Shown here: positions 46,515 to 57,550 of the stretch, piece by piece
How the letters are laid out: the number at the start of each line of letters is the position of its first letter
How positions within the stretch are numbered: position 1 is the first letter of the stretch
Source of the DNA: Limnoperna fortunei
Lineage: Eukaryota > Mollusca > Bivalvia > Mytilida > Modiolidae
Assembly: GCA_944474755.1 (NCBI GenBank)
Contig: OX104117.1
Span: 74,748,926-74,812,925 of the forward strand
Length of the DNA: 64,000 nt
Direction of reading: 5' to 3'
The notes under the pieces: generated by a model
Told to the model about the DNA's origin: nothing
The model's database searches: none
What the model saw: only the letters and a program-made list of their open reading frames with translations
Program-made: the position numbers and the translations under genes

Positions 46515-47310
46515 CTCTGACTGTGCAAGTAATCAATCAGGTTTTCGACACAAGAACTCGACTGTCAATCAATTGTTAATTATTTATGATGTTATCATGA
46601 AGAACTTAGATATTGGTAAAGATGTTAGATTCATATTTTGTGATGTCTCCAAGGCATTTGATCGCGTATGGCATAAGGGGTTACTATAAAAACTGCTTAA
46701 ATATGGAATTAAGGGGAACTTATTGAATTGGTTTGCAAACTATCTTTCTGATCGAAATCAGAGAGTCTGCATGGATGGCTATTACTCAACTTGGAAATCT
46801 ATTAATGCTGGTGTCCCACAAGGATCAATACTTGGTCCGTATCTGTTTCTTCTGTTTGTCAATGACATAGTTGACGTGGTTTTTAATAAAATCAAACTAT
46901 TTGCTGATGATACTTCATTATACTGTGTTGTTGACGATCAGAAAGCAGCTTCGGAATCTTTACAATCAGACTTGGATAGTCTCCATAAATGGGCCACCGA
47001 CTGGGGCATAACCTTTAACGCCAGTAAAACAAAATCCATGTTATTTACTAGAAAACATTTAGAAAATATTCCAATTTTGTATTTAAATGATATTGCCTTG
47101 GAGAACACAAATATTCACAAACATCTTGACCTAAACTTTAATCAACATGGATCTTGGAAAGACCATATAAATGAAATATATACAAAAGCCTGTGCCAGAC
47201 TAAATATCTTGCGCGTGCTCAAATATAATATTGATAGAAACTCTTTAGAAAAATTGTACATTGCCTTTATTAGACCTATCCTTGAGTATGGAAATGTTAT
47301 CTTTGACAAT
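46515..47310 (+). pseudogene. CR1/Jockey-like LINE reverse transcriptase, 5' portion
   Basis: The frame starts abruptly at SNQSGFR (about 46527), so the copy is 5'-truncated within the RT. It contains DVSKAFDRVWH (first catalytic Asp), a TAA at 46687-46689, then WFANYLSDRNQRV, GVPQGSILGP and the catalytic LFADDTSLY (about 46900). The thumb region follows (LHKWATDWGI, the SKTKSM stretch, LEKLYIAFIRPILEY). Coding stops at 47310, where a BEL/Pao LTR has inserted; the ORF that appears to continue to 47484 is a chimera with that LTR. The remainder of the LINE lies at 53571-54318. Confidence 0.85.
47306..47310. repeat. BEL target-site duplication, left (ACAAT)
   Basis: ACAAT directly precedes the left LTR and recurs at 53566-53570 directly after the right LTR. 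Five bases is a usual length for BEL/Pao integrase. Removing the element and one ACAAT rejoins the LINE coding sequence. Confidence 0.9.
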
Positions 47311-47593
47311 TGTGGCGGAGAACAGCAAAACAATATATTTACAAATTTATTTCGGTTATTTTTTACTTCCACATTGAGTAATCATGCACAGTCAATTTTT
47401 TTATTACTGAGTCAAATTTTTTACCTGGGAGTGAAACGCGTTACAAATATTGAAGAAAATTATCCAAGTTGCCCCAACGTTTAAATGTCCCAAAAGTTAT
47501 AAAAGTTTGAAATTACCATAAATTATGAGAAATTATCATTAACAGATAGAAAAATTAACACAAAAATAAAATAATCTCGCATACTTCGCGACA
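47311..47593 (-). repeat. BEL 3' LTR
   Basis: 283 bp, tgtggcggagaacagcaaaa to acttcgcgaca on the plus strand. It lies after the integrase end of the minus-strand coding region, so it is the 3' LTR. It pairs with 53283-53565. Confidence 0.95.
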
Positions 47594-47674
47594 CTCCCAA
47601 CAAAAGAGAAAAAGTCCCTTAAAGTCTGATATTAATTCAAACAAATTAAACTGTCACAAATCACAAATAATTAA

Positions 47675-49119
47675 TCAATGTTCAGAAGTCCACTGTTTGA
47701 TCTTTTCTCTTGCCCGAGCAGCTGCACGTCGAGTCGGTTTCATCTCATTTTCGGTGATCGGTTTAATTTCACCTTTCGCAGTTTCGTTGGAATCTACATC
47801 ATTATTGAGTTCTTCACACTCTAGCGGATAAAGAAAATTCAATGTTCTATTAAGACATCTCTTTGTTGGTAACAAAACCTTTGCTGATCTTGTTTGTCCA
47901 TCGAAACTAGAGTACAGTTCAACAATTTTTCCTAATTTCCAATTTCCCCTCGGAAGATCATCCTTTATCAGTACTATCTCACCAATCCTTTGGCCAAAAG
48001 TTGAGCGTTTCCGATTCTGTTTTAATTGGGTAGAAGTCCTCTCACGAAGGCTTAACAAATAGTCACATTTCCATATTTGCCAGAATCTATTAAGATGTTT
48101 CTGTCCCTTTTTCCAAATTTGTAAGAGATTATCCTTTGAGCTCATCTGCGGTCTAAAATCTGGATCTGAGTAATCCTTTACTTCAGGTACTCCTGTTGTT
48201 TTGTTCGGAGTCAGGAAACACGAAGGTGTTAATACAGTTTGTGAGGAAATGTCATCTCCGATATATACCAACGGTCGACTATTCACAACAGCTTCAATCT
48301 CTATCAGAAGTGTTCGCAACTGTTCTACGGTAAAGAGTAATCTTCCCATTGTCTTACGAATGATCTTTTCACCAATCCCACTAGGCGCTCGTAATACCCG
48401 CCCATCCAGGGAGCGAGCTCCACAATGAACTTCCACTCAATTTCTTTGTTCGAAACATAGTTAAGCGTATCTTTATCTGAAATCACATTAGTCCATTCCT
48501 GTTCGACAACAACACTAGCAGCCTTGAATTGCATCGCGTTATCTGAAATTATCTGCTTCGGAGTACCACAACGTGCAATAAACCGTCTGAATCCCAGTAA
48601 GAATAGTTCGGTCGACATATCTAGCATCAACTCCAGATGAATTGCTCGAACGACGAGACAGGTAAACAGACATACCCACACTTTTCGAGGTTCATTGTCA
48701 GTCTTGACATACAATGGTCCAAAGTAATCTATTCCAGTATACGTGTACGGTACGGACTCGGACACTCGCTTTCCGGGCAGAGGTGGGAACAACGTCATCT
48801 TGTACGGACTACCTTCCCATCTAATACAACTCTTGCAGTTTCGTAACACATTGCGGACTACAGATCTACCACACGGGATCCAGTAACACTGACGTATCTG
48901 TGATAATGTTTGTGCAACTCCCACATGAAACAACTTGCAATGAAATGAGTTTATAATCAGATTTGTAAATTCGTCTTTCTTTGGAATCAGAATCGGACGT
49001 TTCGCATCCTCGGTAATTTCCGCATATTCCAATCTGCCGGTACACCTGATTAATCCGGAATTATTGTCCACGGTGAGTCCCAACTGACGTATCAAGTTGT
49101 TCGTTTTGAACTTTTTCAA
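47675..49119 (-). pseudogene. BEL integrase and C-terminal (DUF5641-like) region, frameshifted
   Basis: The upstream frame (49119-48325, 264 codons) holds the zinc-binding H-x4-H (HCKLFH) and C-x2-C (CKSC) motifs. The DDE core follows: Asp in GIDYFGPL, Asp in SDNAMQF, and Glu in MGGYYERLVG. About 48380 a frameshift moves the protein into the frame ending at 47675, which carries AVVNSRPL, then GEIVLIKDDLPRG and LGKIVELY, the usual C-terminal region of BEL integrases. Another break near 49120-49175 separates it from RNase H. All catalytic residues are present but no continuous integrase can be made. It would act in the nucleus, inserting the element's DNA. Confidence 0.9.
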
Positions 49120-49175
49120 CAGTTCGATCTCATTCGAGAAATGTTTTTTTTTGCATGTAGGAAATCCAACGGTAT

Positions 49176-50978
49176 CTAACTTTCCTTTTTAAGTTTTGGA
49201 ATAAAACGCATTATCCACGCGGTTACTCTCAACAGTTTCATCAAACTCGAATATTTCTCATCATCTATTCCGAATGGTGTGATTAGATTTTCTATTTGAA
49301 CACTAAAACTTCCTTTAGGAGGCTCCCCAGCAAAACACTCAACGGATTGTTGCTCTTTAAGATGAGTATCATATGACCACTTTGGCCATTCTTCCTCTGA
49401 CGACATTAACCAAGATGGTCCATTCCACCATAACAAATAAGATTTTAATTCAGTTACATGAATACCACGACTAGCTATGTCTGCGGGGTTGTCCTGTGAG
49501 GAAACATAACGGATATCGATGTCTCTATTTCGTCTAATTTCTCGCAATCGGTTATCTACGAACGTGTCTACTTTCTTATCGGAGGCAATCCAGTGTATCA
49601 CACATTGCGAGTCAGTCCATAGAATCGTGTTTTTGACGGTAACTTTTAACTGTTGCTTAACAAACGCTAGGCACCGCAAGCCTATCACTACGGCTAAGAG
49701 TTCAAGTCTCGGAATACTAAGTTTCTTTACCGGAGCAATTCTAGTTTTTGAGAATATCAAATCTGTCCTGCATGTGTCATTGTTCACTTGTCGCAAGTAA
49801 ATCGCACACGCGTAAGCCTTCGTTGAGGCATCACTGAAGCAAAGTAACTGAAATTCTTGTGTTTCGCTAATTCCAACACAACGGTCAATCGAAACGGTGT
49901 GAAGTTGTTTCAAGTCATTTGCTAACTCGGTCCAAATAGCATTATCATCTTCACCGATTTTTTCATCCCATTCAAGTTGTTTATTCCACAAGTTTTGCAA
50001 GAAAAATTTACCTAAAAGCGTCACTGGGGCGCACAAACCTAATGGATCGAACACAGAAGCAATTGACTGTAAGACTTCTCGCTTTGTCGGTCGCATGTCA
50101 TTGGCGGTGAACTTCGGTGATGAAATCGTCATTTTATCGGTTGGCACGTTCCATTGCATCCCGAGCACTTTTACGGTTTCACGCTTATCTCTATCGGTTT
50201 CCGGAATTTCCTTCATGAATTCAGCTGAATTTGAGCACCAATCTCTCAAGTTCATAGATGCGTCGGTAAACATTCTCTTCGATTCGCTGTATAACTGTCT
50301 TATCTCGTCCAGCGAATCAGCACCGGTGATAACATTGTCCACATATATATTGTCTTTCACCTTTCTTGCGGTCGCGGTATCATATTTCTGTAAATGTAGG
50401 TCAACGGTCGCAGCTAATAGAAACGGACTTGCCACTACGCCAAACGGTACACGAAAGAATCGGTAAGTTTGCACATTGTTGATATCAAATAACGGTAAAG
50501 TCCTGTCTTTAATCCAATAGAACCGTGTTGCATCACGATCACCTGTTCTCAAACCAAGCTGCAGGAAAGCCTTTTCTATATCGGCTATGACGGGCAATCG
50601 GTGCATCCGGAATCGCATCAACAAACCACAAAGATCTTTCAATAAGACGGGTCCCCTATACATGCACTCGTTTAAACTAGGACTTTCGCATTTTGACTTC
50701 GCTGACGCATCATACACGATTCGAACCTTCGTTGGTTTCGTCGGATCCACGACCGGATGATGCGGAATGTAGTGCATGATAGTCATGTCGTTATCGTCAC
50801 GTGGTTCAACCTTCTCGATAACTCCGAGTTTTAACTGATCATCAATTGTATCGCAGTACTTCTGAAAGCGTTCCGGTTTGTTCTTTAATCGGTATAACAG
50901 AGAGCGAAAACGTCCATATGACACATCTTTGTTATCCGGTAACTGACATTGTTCGTTTTTTCCAAGGCCATGCAACAT
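49176..50978 (-). CDS. BEL reverse transcriptase/RNase H segment of pol
   Basis: A 600-codon open segment of the polyprotein. RT motifs: VRIVYDASA (85-93), ADIEKAFLQ with catalytic Asp133, PFGVVASPF, and the catalytic box YVDN (212-215), the BEL form in which the second Asp of YxDD is replaced. RNase H follows: FSDAST, the Glu in IPRLELLAV, the Asp in WTDSQ, and Asp in NPADIASRG. The apparent ATG at 50978 is not the real start. Upstream the frame should join the protease ORF, which overlaps it by 47 bp, so a frameshift near 50950 separates them. It cannot be made as in the intact family. It is the longest open segment of this element. Confidence 0.88.
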   Translation of the reverse strand: MLHGLGKNEQCQLPDNKDVSYGRFRSLLYRLKNKPERFQKYCDTIDDQLKLGVIEKVEPRDDNDMTIMHYIPHHPVVDPTKPTKVRIVYDASAKSKCESPSLNECMYRGPVLLKDLCGLLMRFRMHRLPVIADIEKAFLQLGLRTGDRDATRFYWIKDRTLPLFDINNVQTYRFFRVPFGVVASPFLLAATVDLHLQKYDTATARKVKDNIYVDNVITGADSLDEIRQLYSESKRMFTDASMNLRDWCSNSAEFMKEIPETDRDKRETVKVLGMQWNVPTDKMTISSPKFTANDMRPTKREVLQSIASVFDPLGLCAPVTLLGKFFLQNLWNKQLEWDEKIGEDDNAIWTELANDLKQLHTVSIDRCVGISETQEFQLLCFSDASTKAYACAIYLRQVNNDTCRTDLIFSKTRIAPVKKLSIPRLELLAVVIGLRCLAFVKQQLKVTVKNTILWTDSQCVIHWIASDKKVDTFVDNRLREIRRNRDIDIRYVSSQDNPADIASRGIHVTELKSYLLWWNGPSWLMSSEEEWPKWSYDTHLKEQQSVECFAGEPPKGSFSVQIENLITPFGIDDEKYSSLMKLLRVTAWIMRFIPKLKKES

Positions 50979-53180
50979 GATACCGACCGTTTTCGAATTT
51001 CACGGAGTTGTTAAAGTCATTCAGAGCTTTAGCATCATCGGAAAGTACTTCATCACATTCACGGATTCCGATTGTCTCGAGATTCCAGAAATCTTCCATC
51101 GGTGGGTTAACAGGTAACGATTGATCAACGGAGGTAATACAGTACGATTCAGGCAACGGTTGTGTTTGAATTCCACAGTTCATAATCAACATACTGTATT
51201 CGTCGCGAAGTTCAGTTTGTTCAGCGGTGCGTCCTGTAATGAGCCAACCAAGTTTCGAGCCGAGTAAATATAATCCAGGCTGTATCTCGAACTTTTCCGG
51301 TAAGATCACATCAAGATAATAATCATTCCCTATTAGCAGTTCAATTGTTGACGTCTCCTGTTCGGTAGGAAGCGTATCTGCGAGTTTAAAGTTACTCCAT
51401 AAGTATTCCAAATTCTGTGACTGTTCAATTAAAATCGGTTTTCGACAAATACTTCCTGTGATCCTTGGTACTACGTTCGCATGTATCTTCATGAAAGTTC
51501 CATCTGCGAGTTTTATCTGTAGCGCGACTTTCGCAGTTTTGACAATTTTAGATTTTTCTGACCCGAAGGTTACCACAGAAATTTCTTCGACGGTTTCGGT
51601 TTTTAACATAAGTCGCTTCGCTAAGGTTTCGGTGATATAAGTTCTTTGACTTCCGCAGTCTAACAGTATACGAGACTTTTCATCACGCGTATTTGAAACA
51701 TTACTGAGAACAGTTTGCGCGGTCTGCATCAAGACAATATCTCCGGAGGAAAGAAGGTTCGACTCTGTACTCGGAACTTCAGTGGATTCTTCGACTACAT
51801 TCGTTACTTCATTGTTCGAAAATCTTTTCAGACATAAACTACGGTGATGTTTTTTCGTTTTACCACAGTAAACACATTTTCGGTCACTTTTACAATCCTG
51901 TAAACGGTGTCCCGATTTCAAACACACGTAACACAATCCTGCTAACTGTCTCTTACGCTCTTCGGCGGTTCTATAAGCAGTACATTCATCGGACCAATGA
52001 TCACCTTTACAATAGATACATAGTTTTTTCGGTTCGCTTCCTCGACTGTGAACCTGTGTATTCGCAACTAACGCCTCGGCTGAGCCTCGCGGTTTAAACT
52101 GATTTGTCGGTGGTGATCTAAATTTGGAAGGCGCAAAATGCGTAGGAGCTGGTACATGCGGTTTAGGTTCGTTCGGTTTGTCTTGTCTCGAGTGACTTTC
52201 CGCGTATTCTCGTGCCTGGATGTGTGCTTTCAACAACTCGCGAAGTCGCGCAACCGTCCACTTAGTACCTGTGCCTTTCTGCATTTCGAGTTGTAGCATT
52301 ACGTCACGCGGTAGTTTTGATGTAATCATCGATATAAATACTTCCTGGTCGATATTTTGTCCCAATGCCTCTAAACTTCTCAGGTTTCTCTCTATTCTAT
52401 CGTACAAAACACGAAGTTCAAATGTCCGATTTGTTGCGGGTTGGAGGTTTATCAGTTCTATATAATGAGAATCTACTGCTGCTTGTTTATCCCCGAAACG
52501 TTCCTCAAGAATGCCCACAGCTACGTTGTAATTTTCAGTTGTTAATGCCAGTCCAGAAATCGCACTCTGAGCTATGCCAAATAATCTGCCTTTTTAATAG
52601 GTGAACTTTTCAATATTTGTGAGTCGTGGGTTTTTATGTATAGTACACTCGAACTGATTTTTGTTTGTCACCATTGTACCATGATTTCAAGTTTCGGAAG
52701 ATTCACTGAGTTTATCCGGGCACTGTCTGTTTTCATTTGTAACTCACGTTCTTGGTGTTGTATTCGCATTTGTTGTAGCATTTGTGATTGTAAGTCAATA
52801 AGTCTATCTAATCTATGATCGCTTTCCATGTGTGTTACTTCTCTGAGACGTTTTGTGAGTTCAATTTCTAGTGCTTTTAGTTCATCTTTTCTACTTGAAA
52901 CTTCAGTTAATAAATTAAAAAAACACATCACTTTCATCCTGGAATTTTTTCAACTCGTCTGACGACTTAGCATCTTCGATTACAAGTGACAGTTTTTCTA
53001 ATGTGTCTTCTAATTTTGGACCAAATTCGCATAGTCTATTGTAGCTTGTATTTACCTTATGAATCTGTGGTTCATAATCAAAATCAGTAATTGCGTCAAC
53101 AGTTGCTCAGCCTTTTTGATTTCAGCGTCTAACAAGTTCTTATACCTTGTTTTAAGTCCTTTCAAATATACAAGCGACAT
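50932..53180 (-). pseudogene. BEL gag and aspartic protease, frameshifted
   Basis: Gag appears to start at ATG 53180 (MSLVYLKGLKTRYK). It continues in shifted frames through a coiled-coil-like stretch (52937-52668, KDELKALEIELTKRLRE), ending LPKLE, then into the large frame 52518-50932. An in-frame stop near 52588 and a gap in the capsid region lie between. The large frame (528 residues) has the end of capsid, three cysteine/histidine knuckles (about 167-179, 196-209, 215-229) that would bind RNA, and a DUF1758-type protease with LLDCGSQ (catalytic Asp287, usually in a DSGS or DTGS context). Frame breaks prevent a continuous polyprotein. Confidence 0.85.
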
Positions 53181-53259
53181 TGTCAATATGTTTGGATTTC
53201 TCAAGTGTCAAAATGTTAATACATGTAATTTCACAGCTTAATCAGTTTATCAACATCCT

Positions 53260-53277
53260 TCCCGGGTTCCGGCACCA
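53260..53277 (-). promoter_or_regulatory. BEL primer-binding site
   Basis: Minus-strand TGGTGCCGGAACCCGGGA starts 5 nt inside the 5' LTR. TGG complements the CCA end of a tRNA, and the rest fits an acceptor/T-arm 3' end. I cannot name the tRNA without comparing to the host tRNA set. Confidence 0.75.
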
Positions 53278-53282
53278 TTCAA

Positions 53283-53565
53283 TGTGGCGGAGAACAGCAA
53301 AACAATATATTTACAAATTTATTTCGGTTATTTTTCACTTCCACATTGAGTAATCATGCACAGTTAATGTTTTTATTACGGAGTCAAATTTTTTACCTGG
53401 GAGTGAAACGCGTTAAAAATATTAAAGAAAATTATCCAAGTTGCCCCAACGTTTAAATGTCCCAAAAGTTATAAAAGTTTGAAATTACCATAAATTATGA
53501 GAAATTATCATTAACAGATAGAAAAATTAACACAAAAATAAAATAATCTCGCGTACTTCGCGACA
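53283..53565 (-). repeat. BEL 5' LTR
   Basis: 283 bp, the same length as the 3' LTR, with about seven substitutions, clustered mostly in the first half of the plus-strand reading. It should hold the promoter; a TTTTATAAC word on the minus strand is a possible TATA element. Confidence 0.95.
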
Positions 53566-53570
53566 ACAAT

Positions 53571-54318
53571 TGTACTCAGGAGGAGTCTAACCTATTAGTC
53601 TGTACAATATGATGCTGCCAGAATAATTACTGGTATGCGTCGAGGTACTCCAAAATTTAAGTTATATAAAGAACTTGGGTGGGGATTCTCTGCAAAATAG
53701 GCGAAAGAACCAAAAACTGATTTTTATCTTTAAGGTTTTACATGGATATCTCCCATCTTACATTTCTGATCTCGTACTTTCCCAAATCAATATAAATGAG
53801 AATTATAATATCAGAAAGCCTAGATATTTTGATATACCACATGCCCGTACAATCTCTTATCAAAAAAGCTTTTTCCCGGATACCCTAGATATGTGGAATA
53901 AACTGGATAAAGGTATACAAAATATCACCTCTCTGTTCGAATTCAAGAATAAATTGAATAATGAGATTGAGAAGCCCCTGTGTCATTACTCCCTTGGCCC
54001 ACGTTAACTTAATATAGTATATTGGCAACTGCGGAACAATGTTAGCAAACTTAAACCAACATCTTTACCAATCACATTTATCTGAGAGTCCGTTTTGTGC
54101 ATGTGGTGACATTGAGGATAACTTTCATTTTTTATATGTATGTCCCCTGTATGACCCCCCCCCCCCGAAAACTGTTATTCAACCGTCTTAGAAATTTTGA
54201 ACGAATACTAAATGTAAATGTTTTACTACATGGTTCACTGGAACTGTCTCCAGAGGAAAATGCTGAAATAACAAATGTTGTCCTTGAATATATCAATAGT
54301 ACACACAGATTTCAATAA
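53571..54318 (+). pseudogene. CR1/Jockey-like LINE, 3' portion
   Basis: Continuation of the LINE interrupted at 47310. Frames here encode an ARIITGM segment (frame broken near 53590-53650), then RRKNQKLIFIFKVLHGYLPSY at 53690-53760 and MWNKLDKGIQ...FEFKNKLNNE. A further break is followed by a cysteine-rich ribbon CACGDIEDNFHFLYVC (about 54098-54145) and a final segment ending at TAA 54316-54318. The ribbon is a common C-terminal feature of CR1-superclade ORF2 proteins. A run of 12 C at about 54155-54166 falls inside it. No poly(A) tail was identified after the stop. Confidence 0.8.
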
Positions 54319-55439
54319 ATATAAATTTTACCTACAAGTATACTGCCCACCTTATTATTATTTTTGTAAACACATGCATATTCATACAAGAGTTAAAGAT
54401 CCTAAATACTAGTACATGTACATGTATGTATACCTTAATTGCTTCATTTGCAGTTATCAAGAATTGATGACAACTGTTCACAAACCCATTGCTCCTATGT
54501 TATTTATATTATTAATGTTATTTACTTTATTTTATATTATTGAATTTCTCTTCTTATTTGCCATTATGTTCATTTATTTATCTATCCACCTAACTGTTCT
54601 TTAAGCATTACATACATTTTTTTTTCTCTTTTTGGTTATTTTCTTCTATACTTGACTAATACCTTTTCTATTTCCTCAGTTAAAATAGTTTTTTCAAAAT
54701 TGCCCTTCTCTTCAAAAACACAAATAAAAAAAAATAAAAACCAACTTGTACAGCTTTCTTCTGCTCTCTACTCAATAAATACTTATTTTTATTTATAAAT
54801 TTATTAAATGAGACAGTTACCACATATAGATATGGAATTAACTTTAATCTTTGTATTATGTATACTAATAGCAATAGTACAAACTGTATCATGATTCACT
54901 TCTATCACAGAATACTCAGTATAATGATGAATTACCTTGTTTAAAATTAACTTACACCTGGGTTCACAAAAGTTACATATTGTCCCTATAATTATAGTAC
55001 AGATGTACAAATGAGTATCCTGTGACTGGACTGAAATATGATTACTATTATTATTGTTGCCTGTAGAATATTTACTATCTGCGATTTAATTACATTCCAT
55101 CTTGAAATTGTTGGGATAGGATTTATATAGGCTATGCCTGTTATCCAATACCCTTTGATTTATATCAATAAAATGTTTGAAATGAAATGCAATTAAAATC
55201 AAGTTAATATTGTTAATGCATTATGTTAAAGATACATTTTTGGCACCAAACGAAAGCTAAAGGAATATTCTTTATATTTAAACGGCCGATTTGAAATAAA
55301 ATTATATTATAAAAGGTCATTTTAGCATTTTAATAACTATATCTGCATTTTTCGTTTATTTTAAACGATAAGTTGGACAAAAATAAAAGCAAGAGATTAA
55401 AGAACTGAATATATCTATAGCCAAATCTATACTAAATCG
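54319..55439. other. LINE 3' flank and AT-rich DNA
   Basis: Hydrophobic short ORFs produced by T-rich sequence; no gene supported. The LINE's 3' end cannot be placed exactly. Confidence 0.35.
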
Positions 55440-55582
55440 TATTTTAATATATTTTATTCGCTACAGTAAATTTAAACATAAAAAATTGGAAAAACTTACC
55501 TACGTTTTCATCGCTTCTAATTTGTTTATATCTTTTTTCATCGTGTCATACTACTTCTCACCAAAATGATATAAGTCGGTTG
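55440..55582 (-). repeat. Segment with inverted homology to 44088-44260
   Basis: Read on the minus strand this matches the 44-kb segment, strongest over about 60 bp (agaagtagtatgacacgatg, gatataaacaaattag) and weaker beyond. The two loci are unrelated otherwise. Confidence 0.55.
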
Positions 55583-55616
55583 ATCAGTGTTGTAAAACAA
55601 ACATCCAATCAATCAT

Positions 55617-55678
55617 ATCGCCTGAATATAGCTGAAATATTGCTGCTCGGGCGTTAAACACCATTAATCAATCAATCA
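55617..55678 (+). mobile_element. 62-bp mini-retroposon with 14-bp target duplication
   Basis: The insert begins atcgcctgaatatagctgaa, contains gctcgggcgttaaacaccat and ends in ATCA repeats. ATCCAATCAATCAT flanks it at 55603-55616 and 55679-55692. It is the same unit, with the same 5' start to within a base, as the insert at 23486-23544. It landed in what looks like the TCAA tail of an older family-A copy (gtaaaacaaacatccaatc). Confidence 0.75.
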
Positions 55679-55692
55679 ATCCAATCAATCAT

Positions 55693-57348
55693 AAAATAAT
55701 TCGACAAACATAACAGTAAAAAACGAAATATTAACAATGTGCAATAATGTTTTTATAACTAAAATGACCCATTATATTTACGGTTTCATTGCTGTTCATT
55801 CTTTCTGTATTATTTATAGACTATATTTTCATTTCTCTTGCCTATGTGGTGAATTCAAGAAACCAAATGAGTACATATACATGTGTTGTATTGTTGTTCA
55901 AATTTAGTTTTTTAATTTTTAATTTTGTTCTCCGTTATATAAAATATATACCATTATCCATACATATATTACAGACAATAATTATGTAAATATTGATGAT
56001 AATGGTACCTGTTTATCAGTTTTTAAAATGACTATCACGGCAAATATTTTTTTCATTTCACACTTTGCGATAATTTAGCATTACACAGTCAGATTCGGAA
56101 TCAGAATCGGAACTCTCTATTATACGAGGTACAAAAGTTATGTACCCATGTTTATTCGGTTGCTATGCAAATTAAAAGTTATTTAGCGCATTGACTGACA
56201 AAAGTTTTCGTTTACTATCTATTCGTTTTAAAATTTAAGACAACTTTGCAAAGTTACAAGAACAACGGATATTTAATACCTCTGTTTTGATAAGAACACA
56301 TGAAAAACAGGGGGTGTATTCTTAAGTGCTGCAAAAAAATGCACCAATTTTAATTTCGATGAAAAAAAATCCATAGATTTCTGAAATATTCATCTTTCAC
56401 ATGTGCAATTTTTGACTTGTGACGACCTTTCGTTTTGGAGAAAAAAAATTTCAAAGTCGACCATTATTTCTGTTGCTGTTCATTCATGTGTGATAATTTT
56501 CGGCGTGTTCGTATATGTAACAGATGACCAAGGTGCGTGTGATTTGCCATCGTGTACAAAACTTTTAAGGCTCGTTTTAGTGCGGTACATTTTATTTTAA
56601 AGGTGTTTAAATTTGAAAATATATAGAGTAAAAAATAATGACAATAATATCTATTTTTTTAAATGAAGTAACACATAAAAATAAGCGTTTTTTCGCAAAA
56701 CACAGTAGCATTCGTCACGAGGGTACGATTATTCGCCCTAGTTCCCTATCACCAAAATTTATTGAAATATCAGCCACTTCAAGCCACGGATCGTTCCCTC
56801 TTTTTCGATCTAAATTTAAATTGGTTTCTATTACACGATGATTGTGTTGAAAATATTTTAGCAGTTTATTTCTATACAACCGAACATTTCTTTGAACGTT
56901 TTTGTAACATTTTTAATCTGCCGTGTCTTGTACGTATCTTAAATGCGTCAAAGTAAGACTTATTATAAACAATTTCTTGTGTATATAGGTAATATGTTGG
57001 TAAAAAGTGTATTATTTTATTTTGTTTTTAAATCCTTCAAATAGTACGATAAAATAATTGTTCGCATAAATGGCACAGAACAGCAATCCCTGTATGACTA
57101 ATACTTATTTTTAAGTCCCAGAATCCTCTGCCGTCTAACGCTTTTTTGCATGCGGACACCAAGGCAGAAAAATTCACACCAGAAGACCTACATCTTATAT
57201 GCAAAACGTGGCACGGACTTAAAAAGTCGCAAGTTCGCAAGACAAAACCTTTCAAAATGATCTAAAGTTAAAGAAAGAAATTCAATTCACCTTGACGTAA
57301 TTGATTTGCTCACCTTGCTGTATATTTCTTCAATAAATATGAACGCCT
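55693..57348. other. No recognised feature
   Basis: AT-rich with several 60-70 codon ORFs of no recognisable family. None has splice or initiation context that supports a gene. Confidence 0.4.
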
Positions 57349-57550
57349 CCCCCCCCCCCCCCCGTAAAACAAACCAGAAAATAAACGTCCAACAAACATA
57401 TATAAATGTAATTTGTGCATACAATAATTGTTCAAATCAACTTTAAATGTTTTAAATGCGATGTTTTTTTTAAATCGCGACATTTAACATTGCTGAAATT
57501 CCGAATGTGCATGGTTATGGCGGGGGGGGGGGGGGGTTGGGGGGGGGGGG
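57349..57550. repeat. C15 and G15/G12 homopolymer tracts
   Basis: A run of 15 C at 57349-57363, then runs of 15 G (57522-57536) and 12 G (57539-57550) separated by TT. The G runs could form a quadruplex, and the C and G runs could pair across 158 bp. Run lengths in such tracts are prone to sequencing error. Confidence 0.75.

Larger units (their letters stand above)
47311..53565 (-). mobile_element. BEL/Pao LTR retrotransposon, 6,255 bp, inserted in a LINE
   Basis: Transcribed on the minus strand. It has two 283-bp LTRs (TG...CA ends), a tRNA primer site next to the 5' LTR (right-hand side), and gag, aspartic protease, RT, RNase H and integrase in BEL/Pao order, with no envelope ORF. YVDN in the RT, a DUF1758-type protease and a C-terminal DUF5641-like region are BEL hallmarks. 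The LTRs differ at about seven of 283 positions by my count. The coding region nevertheless carries several frameshifts and at least one stop, so it is defective. Target duplication ACAAT and the split LINE prove an insertion younger than the LINE. Confidence 0.95.

Noticed and set aside
46723..47484. A 253-codon ORF that looks like one protein
   Set aside because: It runs from the LINE reverse transcriptase into the BEL LTR at 47311; the last 58 codons are LTR sequence, so it is a chimera of nested insertion.
48201..50466. Several plus-strand ORFs of 60-123 codons opposite BEL pol
   Set aside because: They are antisense shadows of the minus-strand polyprotein.
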